Source: W2P13-069 sp963590525 (lineage in GTDB: Bacteria > Actinomycetota > Coriobacteriia > Coriobacteriales > QAMH01). Taken from it: 64,000 nt of DNA. Position numbers and translations under genes: made by a program. The number at the start of each line of letters is the position of its first letter. Position 1 is the first letter of the stretch. Location of the stretch: NCBI GenBank assembly GCA_963590525.1, contig CAVAPV010000003.1, positions 1-64,000 on the forward strand, in the 5' to 3' direction. Below are positions 43,267 through 52,893 of the stretch, one piece after another. The notes beneath the pieces were generated by a model that was not told the origin of the DNA, searched no databases, and saw only the letters and a program-made list of their open reading frames with translations.

Positions 43267-44607
43267 TTAGCGCAAGCCGTAGAACTTGCCCAAGCCGATG
43301 ATGCAAGCCGCCGTAAGCACGACAGAGGCAACTTCGGCCACGACGACAGAGAACCAGATGCCGTCCGGGCCCAAAAGCATGGGGAGCAAGATGACAGCCC
43401 CGCACTCAAAGACCAAAGTGCGCATAAAGCTGATGAACGCGCTTATGAAACCGTTGCCGAGCGCCGTGAAAAGCGACGAGCCAAAAACGCTCACGCCCAT
43501 GAACACAAAGGCCACAGAGTAGATCCTAAACGCATAGATCGTGAGGCCAAAGAGCTCTTGGTCGTAGCCGGTAAAGATCTGGGTAATGGGTGAAGCCAGC
43601 AGATGCGCCAGCAGGCAGGCAACGGCGCCACCGCCTACCATGAGCCACAAGCCATGTTTGAGCAGGCTCTTCTTCTCTACGCGGTTGTCTGCGCCATGCT
43701 GATAGCTCATGAGCGGGGCGCTGCCCATGCAATAACCCATGAGCAAGGCGCCAAAGATCATGCTCACATACATGATGACGCCGTAAGCGCTTACGCCGTC
43801 TTGCCCCATCATGCGCATGAGCTGCCAGTTGTAAAGGATGCTCACCAAGGACATGGCTATCTCCGACATCATCTCGGAGCTGCCGTTGGTGCAGGTCTTG
43901 GCGATAACGCCCCACTCCATCTTGGGGCGATGCAAGCGCAAGAAGCTCTTGTTGGGGCGCGCAAAGTAGATAAGCGAGGCAGCGCCACCCACGTATTCGG
44001 AGGCAACGGTAGCAAGAACCGCACCCAGCACGCCCATGCCAAAAACACCCACCAAGACAAAGTCGAGCACGATGTTGGTGATGCCGGCTGCCGCTGTGAT
44101 GGCAAGGCCCAGCTTGGGCTTGCCCGCCGTAGAGAACAAGGGTTGGAAGGCAAACTGCAAGATGTAAAACGGCAGACTTGCCATGCTCACGCGACCATAG
44201 AGAACGCAATCGGCCAGCATAGAGTCATCTGCGCCAAAAAGACGCGCCACGGGCTCCATGAACGCAAAGCCCACCAGCGCCATCACAACACCCAACGCAA
44301 AGGCAAAGGCGATGATGAGGCTAAAGATGCTGTTGGCGCGCTTGTCATCGCCAGCACCACGCGCATGGCCCACCAAAGCCGCACCGCCGCTGCCGATCAT
44401 GAAACCAAACGTGCCCAAGATCATGATGAAGGGCATGATGAGGTTGACAGCGGCAAATGCCGTCTTACCAGCGTAGTTAGAGATAAAGAAGCCGTCGACG
44501 ATGGAGTAGATGCTCGTAAAGAGCATCATCGCCATCGCAGGCAGCGTGTATTTGATCAGATCCACTGTGTGGAAGTGCTTGGACATATCTATGGCTTTGC
44601 TAGCCAT
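43267..44607 (-). CDS. MATE family efflux transporter
   Basis: A 446-residue cation-coupled multidrug/toxin extruder with about 12 helices in two homologous halves (first: FTSIYSIVDGFFISNYAGKT; conserved IGSGGAALVGHARGAG). Such proteins expel cationic organic compounds. ATG chosen with AGAGG ten bases upstream; a TTG nine bases earlier is too close to the site. It is inserted between dus and hemW, with which it may be cotranscribed. Confidence 0.9.
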   Translation of the reverse strand: MASKAIDMSKHFHTVDLIKYTLPAMAMMLFTSIYSIVDGFFISNYAGKTAFAAVNLIMPFIMILGTFGFMIGSGGAALVGHARGAGDDKRANSIFSLIIAFAFALGVVMALVGFAFMEPVARLFGADDSMLADCVLYGRVSMASLPFYILQFAFQPLFSTAGKPKLGLAITAAAGITNIVLDFVLVGVFGMGVLGAVLATVASEYVGGAASLIYFARPNKSFLRLHRPKMEWGVIAKTCTNGSSEMMSEIAMSLVSILYNWQLMRMMGQDGVSAYGVIMYVSMIFGALLMGYCMGSAPLMSYQHGADNRVEKKSLLKHGLWLMVGGGAVACLLAHLLASPITQIFTGYDQELFGLTIYAFRIYSVAFVFMGVSVFGSSLFTALGNGFISAFISFMRTLVFECGAVILLPMLLGPDGIWFSVVVAEVASVVLTAACIIGLGKFYGLR

Positions 44608-44857
44608 GGGTATCAATCCTCTTTCGTGCGTACGTTGTTGTGTTTCTCAAGCTTATCGCTGCCGCCTGGCACCGCTCACAGGGCGCTAGAGCGGCACCTG
44701 GGAGCAGCAGCCGCAAGGGCAGACGTCTTATCAACCCTAACATAGGACGGATTCTTGCGTGCAAGGCCTGTTGCAGCAATAAAGCGTTTGCAGATGCAAA
44801 AGCTCTCGCGAGGTGGCATTGGCGCAGGTCAAAGGCATATCACCTGCTTTATGTTAT

Positions 44858-45838
44858 TTATGCATGCTCCACAGTATCTTCATCGCAAGCACCGCAGCGG
44901 TTGGCCGCGGCATCAAGCACGCGTTGGTAATCCTCGAGCAAAACAGCACTGCCCAGCTCGCGTCTGAGGCTGGCCGCACCAGGCTGGCCATGCATATAAA
45001 AGCTCAAGTGCGCACGCATGGGGCTTAGATGATCTTGCCCATGAAAGCGCACGTAAAGCTCCAAGTGACGACGTGCTGCAGCCAGGCGCTCAGATGCAGT
45101 GGGCTCATGACCCGTGAACACCCACGGGTTGCCGCGCGCACCACGGGCGACAAAGACCGCCGCAGCGCCGCAGTCGCTCATCATCGCCTGTGCATCGCTG
45201 TAGCTAAAGACATCTCCGCTGCCGATGACAGGCACGCTCACCGCGCTGGCAACGGCTTTGATGACGCCGCTGTCTGACTTGCCGCGGTAGAGTTGCTGCG
45301 CCGTGCGCCCATGGACACCCAAGGCACAAGCACCGGCTTGTTCCAACACGCGCGCAAACTCCACGGCATTGAGGCTTGCATCATCCCAGCCGCTGCGAAA
45401 CTTTGCAGTGACAGGGATGCCGTAGGGCTCTAGCGCCTTAACCATAGCGGCGATGATATCTGCCGCTAAATGCGGCGTGCGCATAAGAGCCGCGCCCTCC
45501 CCTTTCTTGTGTACCTTAGGCACCGGGCAACCCATGTTGACATCGATGAGCGCAATACGGTCTGCCATCTCGTCTGCCAGCACCTTGGCTTGGCGCGCCA
45601 TGACGTCAGGCTCGTGTCCAAAGAGCTGGATGGCGATCTTTTGCTCTGCCGGGGCAGGAAGCGCCATGTCATGCGTTTTGTCGTTTGCATACTCCAAGGC
45701 CTTGGCGCTGATCATCTCTGTGTAGGTGAGCCCAGCGCCGTACTCTATGCAAAGCGTCCTGAAGGCAGGCTCTGTCACACCGGCCATGGGGGCAAGCCAC
45801 AGCGGGTTCTCAAAATACGATGCATCTATCTTAGCCAC
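44858..45838 (-). CDS. dusB: tRNA-dihydrouridine synthase (DusB family)
   Basis: A 326-residue FMN enzyme that reduces uridine to dihydrouridine in tRNA D-loops. Visible: N-terminal LAPMAGVTEPAFRTL, the catalytic Cys in DVNMGCPVPKV, KFRSGW, GVHGRTAQQLYRG and the FMN phosphate loop region IGSGDVFSYSDA. The start is GTG with AGGGGA five bases upstream, overlapping the cinA end region. Operon with the lepA and cinA-type genes. Confidence 0.92.
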   Translation of the reverse strand: MAKIDASYFENPLWLAPMAGVTEPAFRTLCIEYGAGLTYTEMISAKALEYANDKTHDMALPAPAEQKIAIQLFGHEPDVMARQAKVLADEMADRIALIDVNMGCPVPKVHKKGEGAALMRTPHLAADIIAAMVKALEPYGIPVTAKFRSGWDDASLNAVEFARVLEQAGACALGVHGRTAQQLYRGKSDSGVIKAVASAVSVPVIGSGDVFSYSDAQAMMSDCGAAAVFVARGARGNPWVFTGHEPTASERLAAARRHLELYVRFHGQDHLSPMRAHLSFYMHGQPGAASLRRELGSAVLLEDYQRVLDAAANRCGACDEDTVEHA

Positions 45839-45847
45839 GTCTATCCC

Positions 45848-46360
45848 CTACCCAAGGATGCGCAAAAGCTCGTCTACCACAAGGTCCGCGCAAGCAAGCT
45901 TGTAAGACAAGCGGTCTTGCTCGGGCGCAAGGTCGCGTGTGAAAGCCTGGGAGGACAGTTGCTGCAAGACGCCGTCAAAGCTAAACGCAAAATGCACCTG
46001 ACCGGCCACGCTGTCTGCGTTGGCAGGGTCTACGTTGCCAAAGGTCCCCGTCACGCCGATGCCGATATCTGCCCCGTAAGCTCGGGCACATGCGCAAGCC
46101 ATAGCAGAGGCGCACTCGTTGGAGTAGACGCCGTAAGCATCGATAACCTGCGCTGGCACACCGCAGGCGACCTTGGCCTCGTTGCTGTAGGTGACATATG
46201 CCCCCTTGAGCACGGCAGACGCGCCTTGCGTATCGGTGATAAGCGATGCTATCTGGCCAGCCGTAGCGCTTTCCATCGTGGTGATGGTAAGCCCGCGGTT
46301 TATGAGCAGCGCCGTGAGGTGAGCGTACTTAGCCCGGACGCTTTTCTCGTCAACGCCCAT
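45848..46360 (-). CDS. CinA C-terminal domain protein (nicotinamide-nucleotide amidase type)
   Basis: A 170-residue stand-alone CinA C-terminal (PncC) domain that deamidates nicotinamide mononucleotide to nicotinate mononucleotide for NAD recycling. Key segments: TMESATAGQIASLITD, GAYVTYSNEAK and GIGVTGTFGN; the family often reads TGIAGP at the last site, so that loop is divergent. The N-terminal MoCF-like domain of full CinA is absent. The ATG at 46360 is preferred over a GTG nine bases upstream on spacing. Confidence 0.88.
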   Translation of the reverse strand: MGVDEKSVRAKYAHLTALLINRGLTITTMESATAGQIASLITDTQGASAVLKGAYVTYSNEAKVACGVPAQVIDAYGVYSNECASAMACACARAYGADIGIGVTGTFGNVDPANADSVAGQVHFAFSFDGVLQQLSSQAFTRDLAPEQDRLSYKLACADLVVDELLRILG

Positions 46361-46378
46361 AGGTAACACGCCCCTTTC

Positions 46379-48178
46379 TTACTCGTCCACCTTGAGGATC
46401 GCCATGAAGGCCTCTTGCGGGACCTCCACGTTGCCTATCGCCTTCATGCGCTTCTTGCCGGCCTTTTGCTTTTCCAAGAGCTTCTTCTTGCGGGAGATAT
46501 CGCCGCCGTAGCACTTGGCCAGCACGTCTTTGCGGCGCGCCTTAACGTTGGTACGGGCAAGAACGCGTGCGCCGACGGCCGCCTGGATGGGCACCTCAAA
46601 AAGCTGCTGCGGGATGATCCCCTTGAGCTTGACTGCCAAATCATGGCCCAGCTTGTAGGCTTGGTCTTCATGAACGATAAAGCTCAGCGCGTCAACGGGG
46701 TTGCCGGCAAGCAGGATGTCGAGCTTGACCAGCTTGGAGGTCTTGTAGCCGCAGACCTCGTAGTCAAGGGACGCATAACCCTTGGTGCGGCTTTTGAGGC
46801 TGTCAAAGAAATCCATGATGAGCTCTGAAAGCGGCATCTCAAAGGTGATCTCGACCGTGTTTTGCGACAGGTAGGACATGTTCTTGAAGTCGCCGCGACG
46901 CTCGGTGCCAAGCTCCATCACCGGGCCCACGTAATCGGGCGGGATGATGATCTTGGCCGTGAGATAAGGCTCTTCTATATGGTCGATCTTGGAGGCATCG
47001 GGCATGTCTTGCGGGCTATGGACCATGAAATCTGTACCGTCGGTCAAAAAGACGTGGTACTCCACGCTGGGCGCCGTGGCGATCAGATCCAAGTTGAACT
47101 CGCGCTCCAGGCGCTCTTTGATGACCTCCATGTGCAGCAGGCCCAAAAAGCCCACGCGAAAGCCAAAGCCCAGCGCATGCGAGGTCTCGGGCTCGTAGAT
47201 GAGCGCCGGGTCGTTGAGCGAGAGCTTGTCGAGTGCGTCGCGCAAGGCGGGGTACTGGTCTGCATCGATGGGAAACATGCCCGTATAGACCATGGGTTTG
47301 ACATCACGGTAGCCAGGCAGCGGCTCATCTGCGCCGTTTTTGGCAAGCGTGATGGTGTCACCCACTTTGACGAGCTTGGGGTCTTTGATGGCAGTGACCA
47401 AGTAGCCGACCTCGCCGATGGTGAGCTCGTCTACCGGGATCTCCACCGGGCGACGCACGCCAACTTCCAAGACCTCGCACAGCTCGCCGTTGGCCATGAA
47501 CTTGATCTTGTCGCGTTTCTTGATAGAACCGTCCACGATGCGGATAAGCGCCACCACGCCGCGGTACGAGTCAAAGTAGCTGTCAAAGACCAGCGCCTTG
47601 AGCGGGGCGTCTGGGTCTCCAACAGGAGACGGTACCTGCTTTACGACCTGCTCCAAAAGCTCGTGGATGCCGATGCCGCTTTTGCCGCTGGTGAGCACAG
47701 CCTCGTCTGCAGGGATGGCAAGGCCATCCTCGATCTCTGCGCGCACGCGCTCGGGGTCTGCCGCAGGAAGGTCGACCTTGTTGATAGCAGGGATGATCTC
47801 TAGGTCTGCATTCATCGCCATCAAGGCGTTTGCCACCGTCTGGGCCTCTACGCCCTGAGTCGAGTCAACCACGAGCACCGCGCCTTCGCATGCAGCCAGA
47901 GAACGGCTCACTTCGTAGGTGAAGTCAACATGGCCCGGTGTGTCGATGAGGTTGAACTGGTAGGTCTGGCCGTCGTCTGCGTCGTACATGACGCGTACGG
48001 CCTGCGATTTGATGGTAATGCCGCGCTCGCGTTCTATGTCCATGGAGTCAAGGAGCTGCTCGGTCATATCGCGCTCGGCAACCGTTCCCGTCTGCTGCAG
48101 GATGCGGTCTGCGATAGTGGATTTGCCGTGGTCGATATGGGCGATGATAGAGAAGTTTCTGATGAGCTTGGGATCCAT
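46379..48178 (-). CDS. lepA: Elongation factor 4 (LepA)
   Basis: A 599-residue translational GTPase. G1 is AHIDHGKST (residues 14-22), G3 DTPGHVDF, G4 NKVD. The C-terminal LepA-specific domain ends with CYGGDISRKKKLLEKQK, diagnostic for LepA. It promotes ribosome assembly or fidelity under stress. ATG with AAAGG upstream. Just downstream of rpsT, a conserved neighbour. Confidence 0.98.
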   Translation of the reverse strand: MDPKLIRNFSIIAHIDHGKSTIADRILQQTGTVAERDMTEQLLDSMDIERERGITIKSQAVRVMYDADDGQTYQFNLIDTPGHVDFTYEVSRSLAACEGAVLVVDSTQGVEAQTVANALMAMNADLEIIPAINKVDLPAADPERVRAEIEDGLAIPADEAVLTSGKSGIGIHELLEQVVKQVPSPVGDPDAPLKALVFDSYFDSYRGVVALIRIVDGSIKKRDKIKFMANGELCEVLEVGVRRPVEIPVDELTIGEVGYLVTAIKDPKLVKVGDTITLAKNGADEPLPGYRDVKPMVYTGMFPIDADQYPALRDALDKLSLNDPALIYEPETSHALGFGFRVGFLGLLHMEVIKERLEREFNLDLIATAPSVEYHVFLTDGTDFMVHSPQDMPDASKIDHIEEPYLTAKIIIPPDYVGPVMELGTERRGDFKNMSYLSQNTVEITFEMPLSELIMDFFDSLKSRTKGYASLDYEVCGYKTSKLVKLDILLAGNPVDALSFIVHEDQAYKLGHDLAVKLKGIIPQQLFEVPIQAAVGARVLARTNVKARRKDVLAKCYGGDISRKKKLLEKQKAGKKRMKAIGNVEVPQEAFMAILKVDE

Positions 48179-48261
48179 GGGCACCTTTTCTGCTTTTTAA
48201 GGCAGCGCGGCTCCTGCATGATTGGGCCACGCGGCAAAACGCAAAACGAGCTGATACAAAG

Positions 48262-48291
48262 AAAAGCCGCCCTCGTGAGAAAGGGCGGCTT
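48262..48291 (-). terminator. Terminator of rpsT
   Basis: Stem AAGCCGCCCT / AGGGCGGCTT followed on the minus strand by TTCTTTG, 30 bases past rpsT and upstream of lepA, so lepA needs its own promoter or readthrough. Confidence 0.8.
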
Positions 48292-48320
48292 CCATCTAAG
48301 CTTAGTAAGAAGCTTGAGGC

Positions 48321-48584
48321 TTAGGCCATCTTGTTGACCAGGTTCTGAACACCGCTCTTGCGGTTGGCAGCCTGGTTCTTGTGGATGACGCCCTTGGAAG
48401 CAGCCTTGTCCATCAGACGGCTTGCCTTGGTGGCAGCAGCCTGAGCAGCTTCCTTGTCACCAGCGGCGACAGCCTCGCGGACGCGGCGGACTGCAGTCTT
48501 GAGCTCGGACTTGACAGCCTTGTTGCGCATACGAGCCTTCTCGTTGGTGATGATGCGCTTCTTCTGAGATTTGATGTTAGCCAT
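48321..48584 (-). CDS. rpsT: 30S ribosomal protein S20
   Basis: An 87-residue basic protein with the S20 start MANIKSQKKRIITNEKAR and end VIHKNQAANRKSG, binding 16S rRNA early in 30S assembly. Length is normal. ATG follows AAAGGAA. Confidence 0.98.
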   Translation of the reverse strand: MANIKSQKKRIITNEKARMRNKAVKSELKTAVRRVREAVAAGDKEAAQAAATKASRLMDKAASKGVIHKNQAANRKSGVQNLVNKMA

Positions 48585-48766
48585 TGTTTGACTATTCCTT
48601 TCGATACCTATCTAATGATTCGTTGCAGTGGGGTGCAGACGAAACCGTTAGATGATAACACGCGCAGACACTGTTGGATAGGGGCAATCTTGGGCGATTA
48701 GAGACTTTGATAAAGCGCCTCAAACAGCAAGCGTACCCAACGTCCAAAGCTTATCCGCGGCGAGCA

Positions 48767-50917
48767 TCATCGGCGGGTAGCAGCCAGCGCCCGGGCAAGC
48801 TGTTTGGCATCAAGCGGCTTGGAGACATGATCGGTCATGCCGGCATTGCTGCTTTGACGCATATCGTCGGTAAAGGCGTTTGCCGTGACGGCGATAATGG
48901 GCACCGTCTTTGCGTCTGCACGGTCAAGCGCGCGGATGGCACGTGCGGCCTCAAAGCCGTCCATAACAGGCATCATCACGTCCATAAGCACTGCATCGTA
49001 GAAACCCTCGTCTGCAGCCTTAAAACACTCGAGCGCCTGCTGCCCGTCAGAGGCTTTGTCTACCGCAACACCGAGCTGCTGCAGCATGAAGCACGCAACC
49101 TCCATATTGAGCTCGTTGTCCTCTGCCAAAAGCACGCGCATACCCGCTGCAGAGGCCGCAGGGCCGTCTTCATGCGATTCGAGCGTGGCGCCTTGGTTTG
49201 GATCGATGTCAAAGAGCAGGTCGATGGTGAACTTGCTGCCAACGCCCTTGGTGCTCTCTAGGGTAATGGTGCCGCCCATCTGCTCAACTAGTTCACGGCA
49301 GATGGCAAGGCCTAGACCAGTGCCCTGATAAGCGGTCCTGGCGTTGGAATCCTCTTGGGCAAAGGCCTCGAAGGCGCGCTCTTGAAATTCCTCGCTCATG
49401 CCGATGCCGCTGTCCTCGCATACAAAGCGGATCTTGGCCCAGTCTTCACCGCTGTCGATCTCGCGGCACTCAAAGTGCACGAAACCGCCTTCTTTGTTGT
49501 ACTTGATCGCGTTGCCACCGATGTTTTGCAATACCTGACGCAGATGCAGCGGGCTTCCCAGCAAGTACCTGTGCTCGACTGCAGCCTCGCAACTCAAGCT
49601 GATATCCAATTGGTCTGCCTGCACTTGGATAACGTCGACCAAAGAGCTTGCGAGATTGCGCACGTCAAAGGGCTTGTGCTCGAGCTGTATCTCTCCGCTT
49701 TCGAGCTTGTTCATGTCCAGCGCGCTGTTGACCAGCTCCAACAAGAAGCTCGAAGCCTCCCACATCTTGCGGCGGCATTCTGCTTGCTTGTCCATATCCT
49801 GCGCATAGTGATCGCCTATAGCCAACATGCCGCGGATGCCGTTGATGGGCGTGCGCACGTCATGGCTCATGCGGCGCAAGAAATCCGTCTTGGCCATGTT
49901 GGCGCGCTCCAGGCTCTCTGTGTACTCGCGCTCTCGGCGAATCCTGGAGTTTTGAACCAATAACCTTGCCACAAAGATCGCAGCAATAACAAGAAGGTAC
50001 AGGACAAAACCCACGACCAGCTGCGTGTTGCGCTGTGCCATCACAGAGCGCTCATTAGACCAGACAAAGACGTCGTAACCGTTGGATGTCGTCTGCAACC
50101 CGTAGACTACCGTGCCGTTGCAGGTTCCCTTGCTAAGCTCGTAAGACTCACGGTCTTGATCCAAGGCAAGCTGTGCGTCAAAGGTTGTGCGGTTGGTTCC
50201 TATCAGGCTCGGGTCGTTGGAGGCGAGCACGATGTCATCGTCTGCCACTGCAACCGTTCCGCCCAAGCTAAAGACATAACCGTCAAACATGCTTCTGAAC
50301 ACAGAAACGTCATTGCTTAAATCACCCGCCTCCAGGCGGCTCGCTCCAATCAAGATGCCGCCGTCCAAAGACGAAGAAGCGCACGAGGCAACGTCATAGG
50401 TGTTGCCATCCAACGTGACGCGGGAAAGATAGCTTTTGCCGGAATACTGAGCAACACCATCGAGATTGCTACTGTCTTTTGAGGCTGCGGCAAGAGCCTG
50501 AGCCGCCGCCTTATCCCCTGCAAACCTGGCTACCTGACGATTCGAGTCCAGCAGCAGCACCGTATCCAAGGTCATGGTGTCCAAGAACTTGTCCAACGCC
50601 TTATCCATTGCGGCGGATTCATCGGTCAGATCATAGCGGTCGTTGAGCTCTTCGATCTTCTCCCATACCTCTATGAGACCTTTGGTGCGGGAGCTGGCAA
50701 CGCTTCCCTCGTAGCTTTGGATGCTCTGCCTGGCAAAAGTCACGACGTTTTGGGTGACATTGGAAGCCGTGAGCAGAGCTTTGTCGGTAAGCAAATAGAA
50801 GCTCGCTGCAAACAACGCTACGGCGATGGCAAGGCACAGCGCCACGTAGCGCCCTATGTGAGGTAGTTTTTTGGAGGCATTGCCCGAAGCTGACCCCTCT
50901 TGCAATCTAGAGCTCAT
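48767..50917 (-). CDS. Hybrid histidine kinase-receiver with extracellular Cache-type sensor
   Basis: A 716-residue kinase. Helices at about 25-47 and 293-315 flank an extracellular sensor of about 245 residues resembling a double Cache domain (MFDGYVFSLGGTVAVADDD). The H-box is FLRRMSHDVRTPINGIRG, the ATPase boxes include NAIKYNKEGG and YQGTGLGLAICRELVEQMGG. The C-terminal receiver has LLAEDNELN, VLMDVMMPVMDGFEAA and the Lys in HVSKPLD. No separate output regulator is adjacent. The ATG overlaps the upstream binding-protein gene by 11 bp, which suggests the two work as one sensor. Confidence 0.93.
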   Translation of the reverse strand: MSSRLQEGSASGNASKKLPHIGRYVALCLAIAVALFAASFYLLTDKALLTASNVTQNVVTFARQSIQSYEGSVASSRTKGLIEVWEKIEELNDRYDLTDESAAMDKALDKFLDTMTLDTVLLLDSNRQVARFAGDKAAAQALAAASKDSSNLDGVAQYSGKSYLSRVTLDGNTYDVASCASSSLDGGILIGASRLEAGDLSNDVSVFRSMFDGYVFSLGGTVAVADDDIVLASNDPSLIGTNRTTFDAQLALDQDRESYELSKGTCNGTVVYGLQTTSNGYDVFVWSNERSVMAQRNTQLVVGFVLYLLVIAAIFVARLLVQNSRIRREREYTESLERANMAKTDFLRRMSHDVRTPINGIRGMLAIGDHYAQDMDKQAECRRKMWEASSFLLELVNSALDMNKLESGEIQLEHKPFDVRNLASSLVDVIQVQADQLDISLSCEAAVEHRYLLGSPLHLRQVLQNIGGNAIKYNKEGGFVHFECREIDSGEDWAKIRFVCEDSGIGMSEEFQERAFEAFAQEDSNARTAYQGTGLGLAICRELVEQMGGTITLESTKGVGSKFTIDLLFDIDPNQGATLESHEDGPAASAAGMRVLLAEDNELNMEVACFMLQQLGVAVDKASDGQQALECFKAADEGFYDAVLMDVMMPVMDGFEAARAIRALDRADAKTVPIIAVTANAFTDDMRQSSNAGMTDHVSKPLDAKQLARALAATRR

Positions 50918-51722
50918 CGCTTACCTCCGCGATCTGCGGCATATCAAGGCCGTAAGCCTGGGCCACGGCAGCAACGGTGCCATCGGCAAGCATATCGCCA
51001 AGCGTCTGATCGAGGCTTTCTATCAAGGCGTCATCGGCAAAGTCGTTGCTAAAGGCAACGCCTACCTGGGTCTTGTAAAACCCATCAGACAAAAGCTTGA
51101 GTGTGCCGTTGGAGCTTTTAACCATAGCGCTCATAGGCCCCACATGCCCGCTTAGGGCATCGGCATAGCCCATACGCACAGCAGCAACGGTGTCTGCCAT
51201 AGACGTAAAGGTCATAATGTCGCTGGCTTTGGGGACCTCGCCTTGTGCGCCCGTGGCCCAAGCTTCCTCGCTTTTAGTGGTGGACTCCACGGCAATACGC
51301 TTACCGGCAAGGTCGTCTAAAGACTCGATACCGCTATCTGCGCGCACCACAGCCGCTTGGTAGCTGTTCATGTATGGGCCGGCCCATTTGTACTCGGACT
51401 CGCGGCCCGTCATGCTGTAGCACGACCAGATGCAATCGATATCTCCGCTGGCCAGAAGCTCGTTTTTCTTCTCCCAGACGATCTCTACAAACTTGGGCGT
51501 ATAGCCCATACGCCTGCAAGCCTCTACGGCAAGCTCGTAGTCGATACCGGTAACCTGACCGTCTTCATCGTAATAGGAATACGGCTCGTACTTATCAAAG
51601 CCTATCGTCAAGGTTGACTTGGATGACGATGCGTCGCCTTGCCCTGTGTTGGACAAACTGCTGCATCCAAACGCCACAGCGCTTAAAGCTATGGCGCACA
51701 ATATGGCTATCAATCTTTTCAA
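50907..51722 (-). CDS. Solute-binding lipoprotein partnered with the hybrid kinase
   Basis: An SBP_bac_3-type protein of about 271 residues with a signal peptide starting KRLIAILC and lipobox AFGC. Domain segments: EPYSYYDEDGQVTGIDYELA, LDDLAGKRIAVESTTKSEEA, VGVAFSNDFAD. No transport genes accompany it; it overlaps the kinase gene, so a sensing role is likely. The start is uncertain: in-frame TTG codons at 51722 and 51731 fit the signal peptide, a longer TTG frame begins at 51827. Confidence 0.82.
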   Translation of the reverse strand: MKRLIAILCAIALSAVAFGCSSLSNTGQGDASSSKSTLTIGFDKYEPYSYYDEDGQVTGIDYELAVEACRRMGYTPKFVEIVWEKKNELLASGDIDCIWSCYSMTGRESEYKWAGPYMNSYQAAVVRADSGIESLDDLAGKRIAVESTTKSEEAWATGAQGEVPKASDIMTFTSMADTVAAVRMGYADALSGHVGPMSAMVKSSNGTLKLLSDGFYKTQVGVAFSNDFADDALIESLDQTLGDMLADGTVAAVAQAYGLDMPQIAEVSDEL

Positions 51723-51861
51723 TGCTTGCAACTTTCTGTCATTAGCTTTGGGGATTGTAACAAGCTTTGCTAATTGAAAGAAGAACAAGCTCGCTTGTGA
51801 AAACGCAACTTGAAGCTGTAAAAGCAAAGGCAGACAGCAAAAGCAGGCGATTTGCCTCAGA

Positions 51862-52812
51862 CTAACCAGAGCACACGTCCAAAGTCCACTTGGTAAAGGC
51901 AGATGCCTTGTCTGCGCCGGTCTTTAGGGCAAGCTCAAGGTCTGCTGCGCCTATAAGGGCATCTTCCAGCTGCTTTTGCGTAAAGCCGCCGGCCCAGCGT
52001 GCATGGTTGCGAACGCGCCAGTCGGGCATGCCCAACGCTGCCGCCAAGGCAGCACCGCCACCCACCTCTTTGGCGATGAGCAGCTCGCGCAGGCGGTTTG
52101 CCGACATCGTGAGCAAGCCAAAGACGGAGTCTGCCCCCAAACGGTTGAACATCACCATGGCGCGCGCTGCATCCCTCGATGCCAAGGCATCTACATAATC
52201 CCATGGCTTGACCTCTGCGGTGCGCGTCACGTACTGCTCTACATGGCAGACATCGATGCGCGCGCCCTGCCCCAAAGCCGCAGCCATCTTTTTTACCTCG
52301 GTGTCCAGGTGAACGGTGGACTCCCCCACCATCTCTACCAGCAGCTGGCAGGCAGCGGGCGTCATGGCCACACCGTGGCTTGCCGCAAAGTTTGCAACCT
52401 GCGACGGCAAATCCTTCTTGCTCTTGGGCTCGCAGCTTACAACGGCTTTTTTATCCAGCTTGGCAAAGGCCTTGTAGATGCGCGTGTTCTTGGCAAGCTT
52501 AGTGGCCGTGCAGGCAAGCACCGTGGTCTCGTTGGGATTGGCTAGATAAGAGATCAAAGCCTCTGTAAGGGGTTTTGCAGCGTGATCAAGGTCTTTGACG
52601 ACCACAAGACGCTTCTCGCACATAAAGGGAAGCATGTTGCAAGCCCCTATGACCTCGTCGACGCTTGCAGCAGATGCGATAAAGGACTCCTTGTTGAAGT
52701 CTATGTCGCCCAGCTTTGCCACGCGCTGCGTGAGCCTGTCGACCAAGAACTCACGTTTGAGCTCGTCGGCACCAACCATGAGATACGCTGCGATCAACCC
52801 GTTGTCAGCCAA
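51862..52812 (-). CDS. holA: DNA polymerase III subunit delta
   Basis: A 316-residue clamp-loader delta subunit that opens the sliding clamp. It shows LIAAYLMVGADELKREFLVD at the N-terminus, MLPFMCEKRLVVVKD, and the C-terminal bundle including LLTMSANRLRELLIAKEVGG. The start is a TTG with AGGAGG four bases upstream. Conserved position next to comEC. Confidence 0.92.
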   Translation of the reverse strand: MADNGLIAAYLMVGADELKREFLVDRLTQRVAKLGDIDFNKESFIASAASVDEVIGACNMLPFMCEKRLVVVKDLDHAAKPLTEALISYLANPNETTVLACTATKLAKNTRIYKAFAKLDKKAVVSCEPKSKKDLPSQVANFAASHGVAMTPAACQLLVEMVGESTVHLDTEVKKMAAALGQGARIDVCHVEQYVTRTAEVKPWDYVDALASRDAARAMVMFNRLGADSVFGLLTMSANRLRELLIAKEVGGGAALAAALGMPDWRVRNHARWAGGFTQKQLEDALIGAADLELALKTGADKASAFTKWTLDVCSG

Positions 52813-52893
52813 TGATCCTCCTAATGTTGTTGACCTCGTGATGCTAGCACGATTAGCATGCGGCCACATCCAAATCATAACCACGAGCATCGC

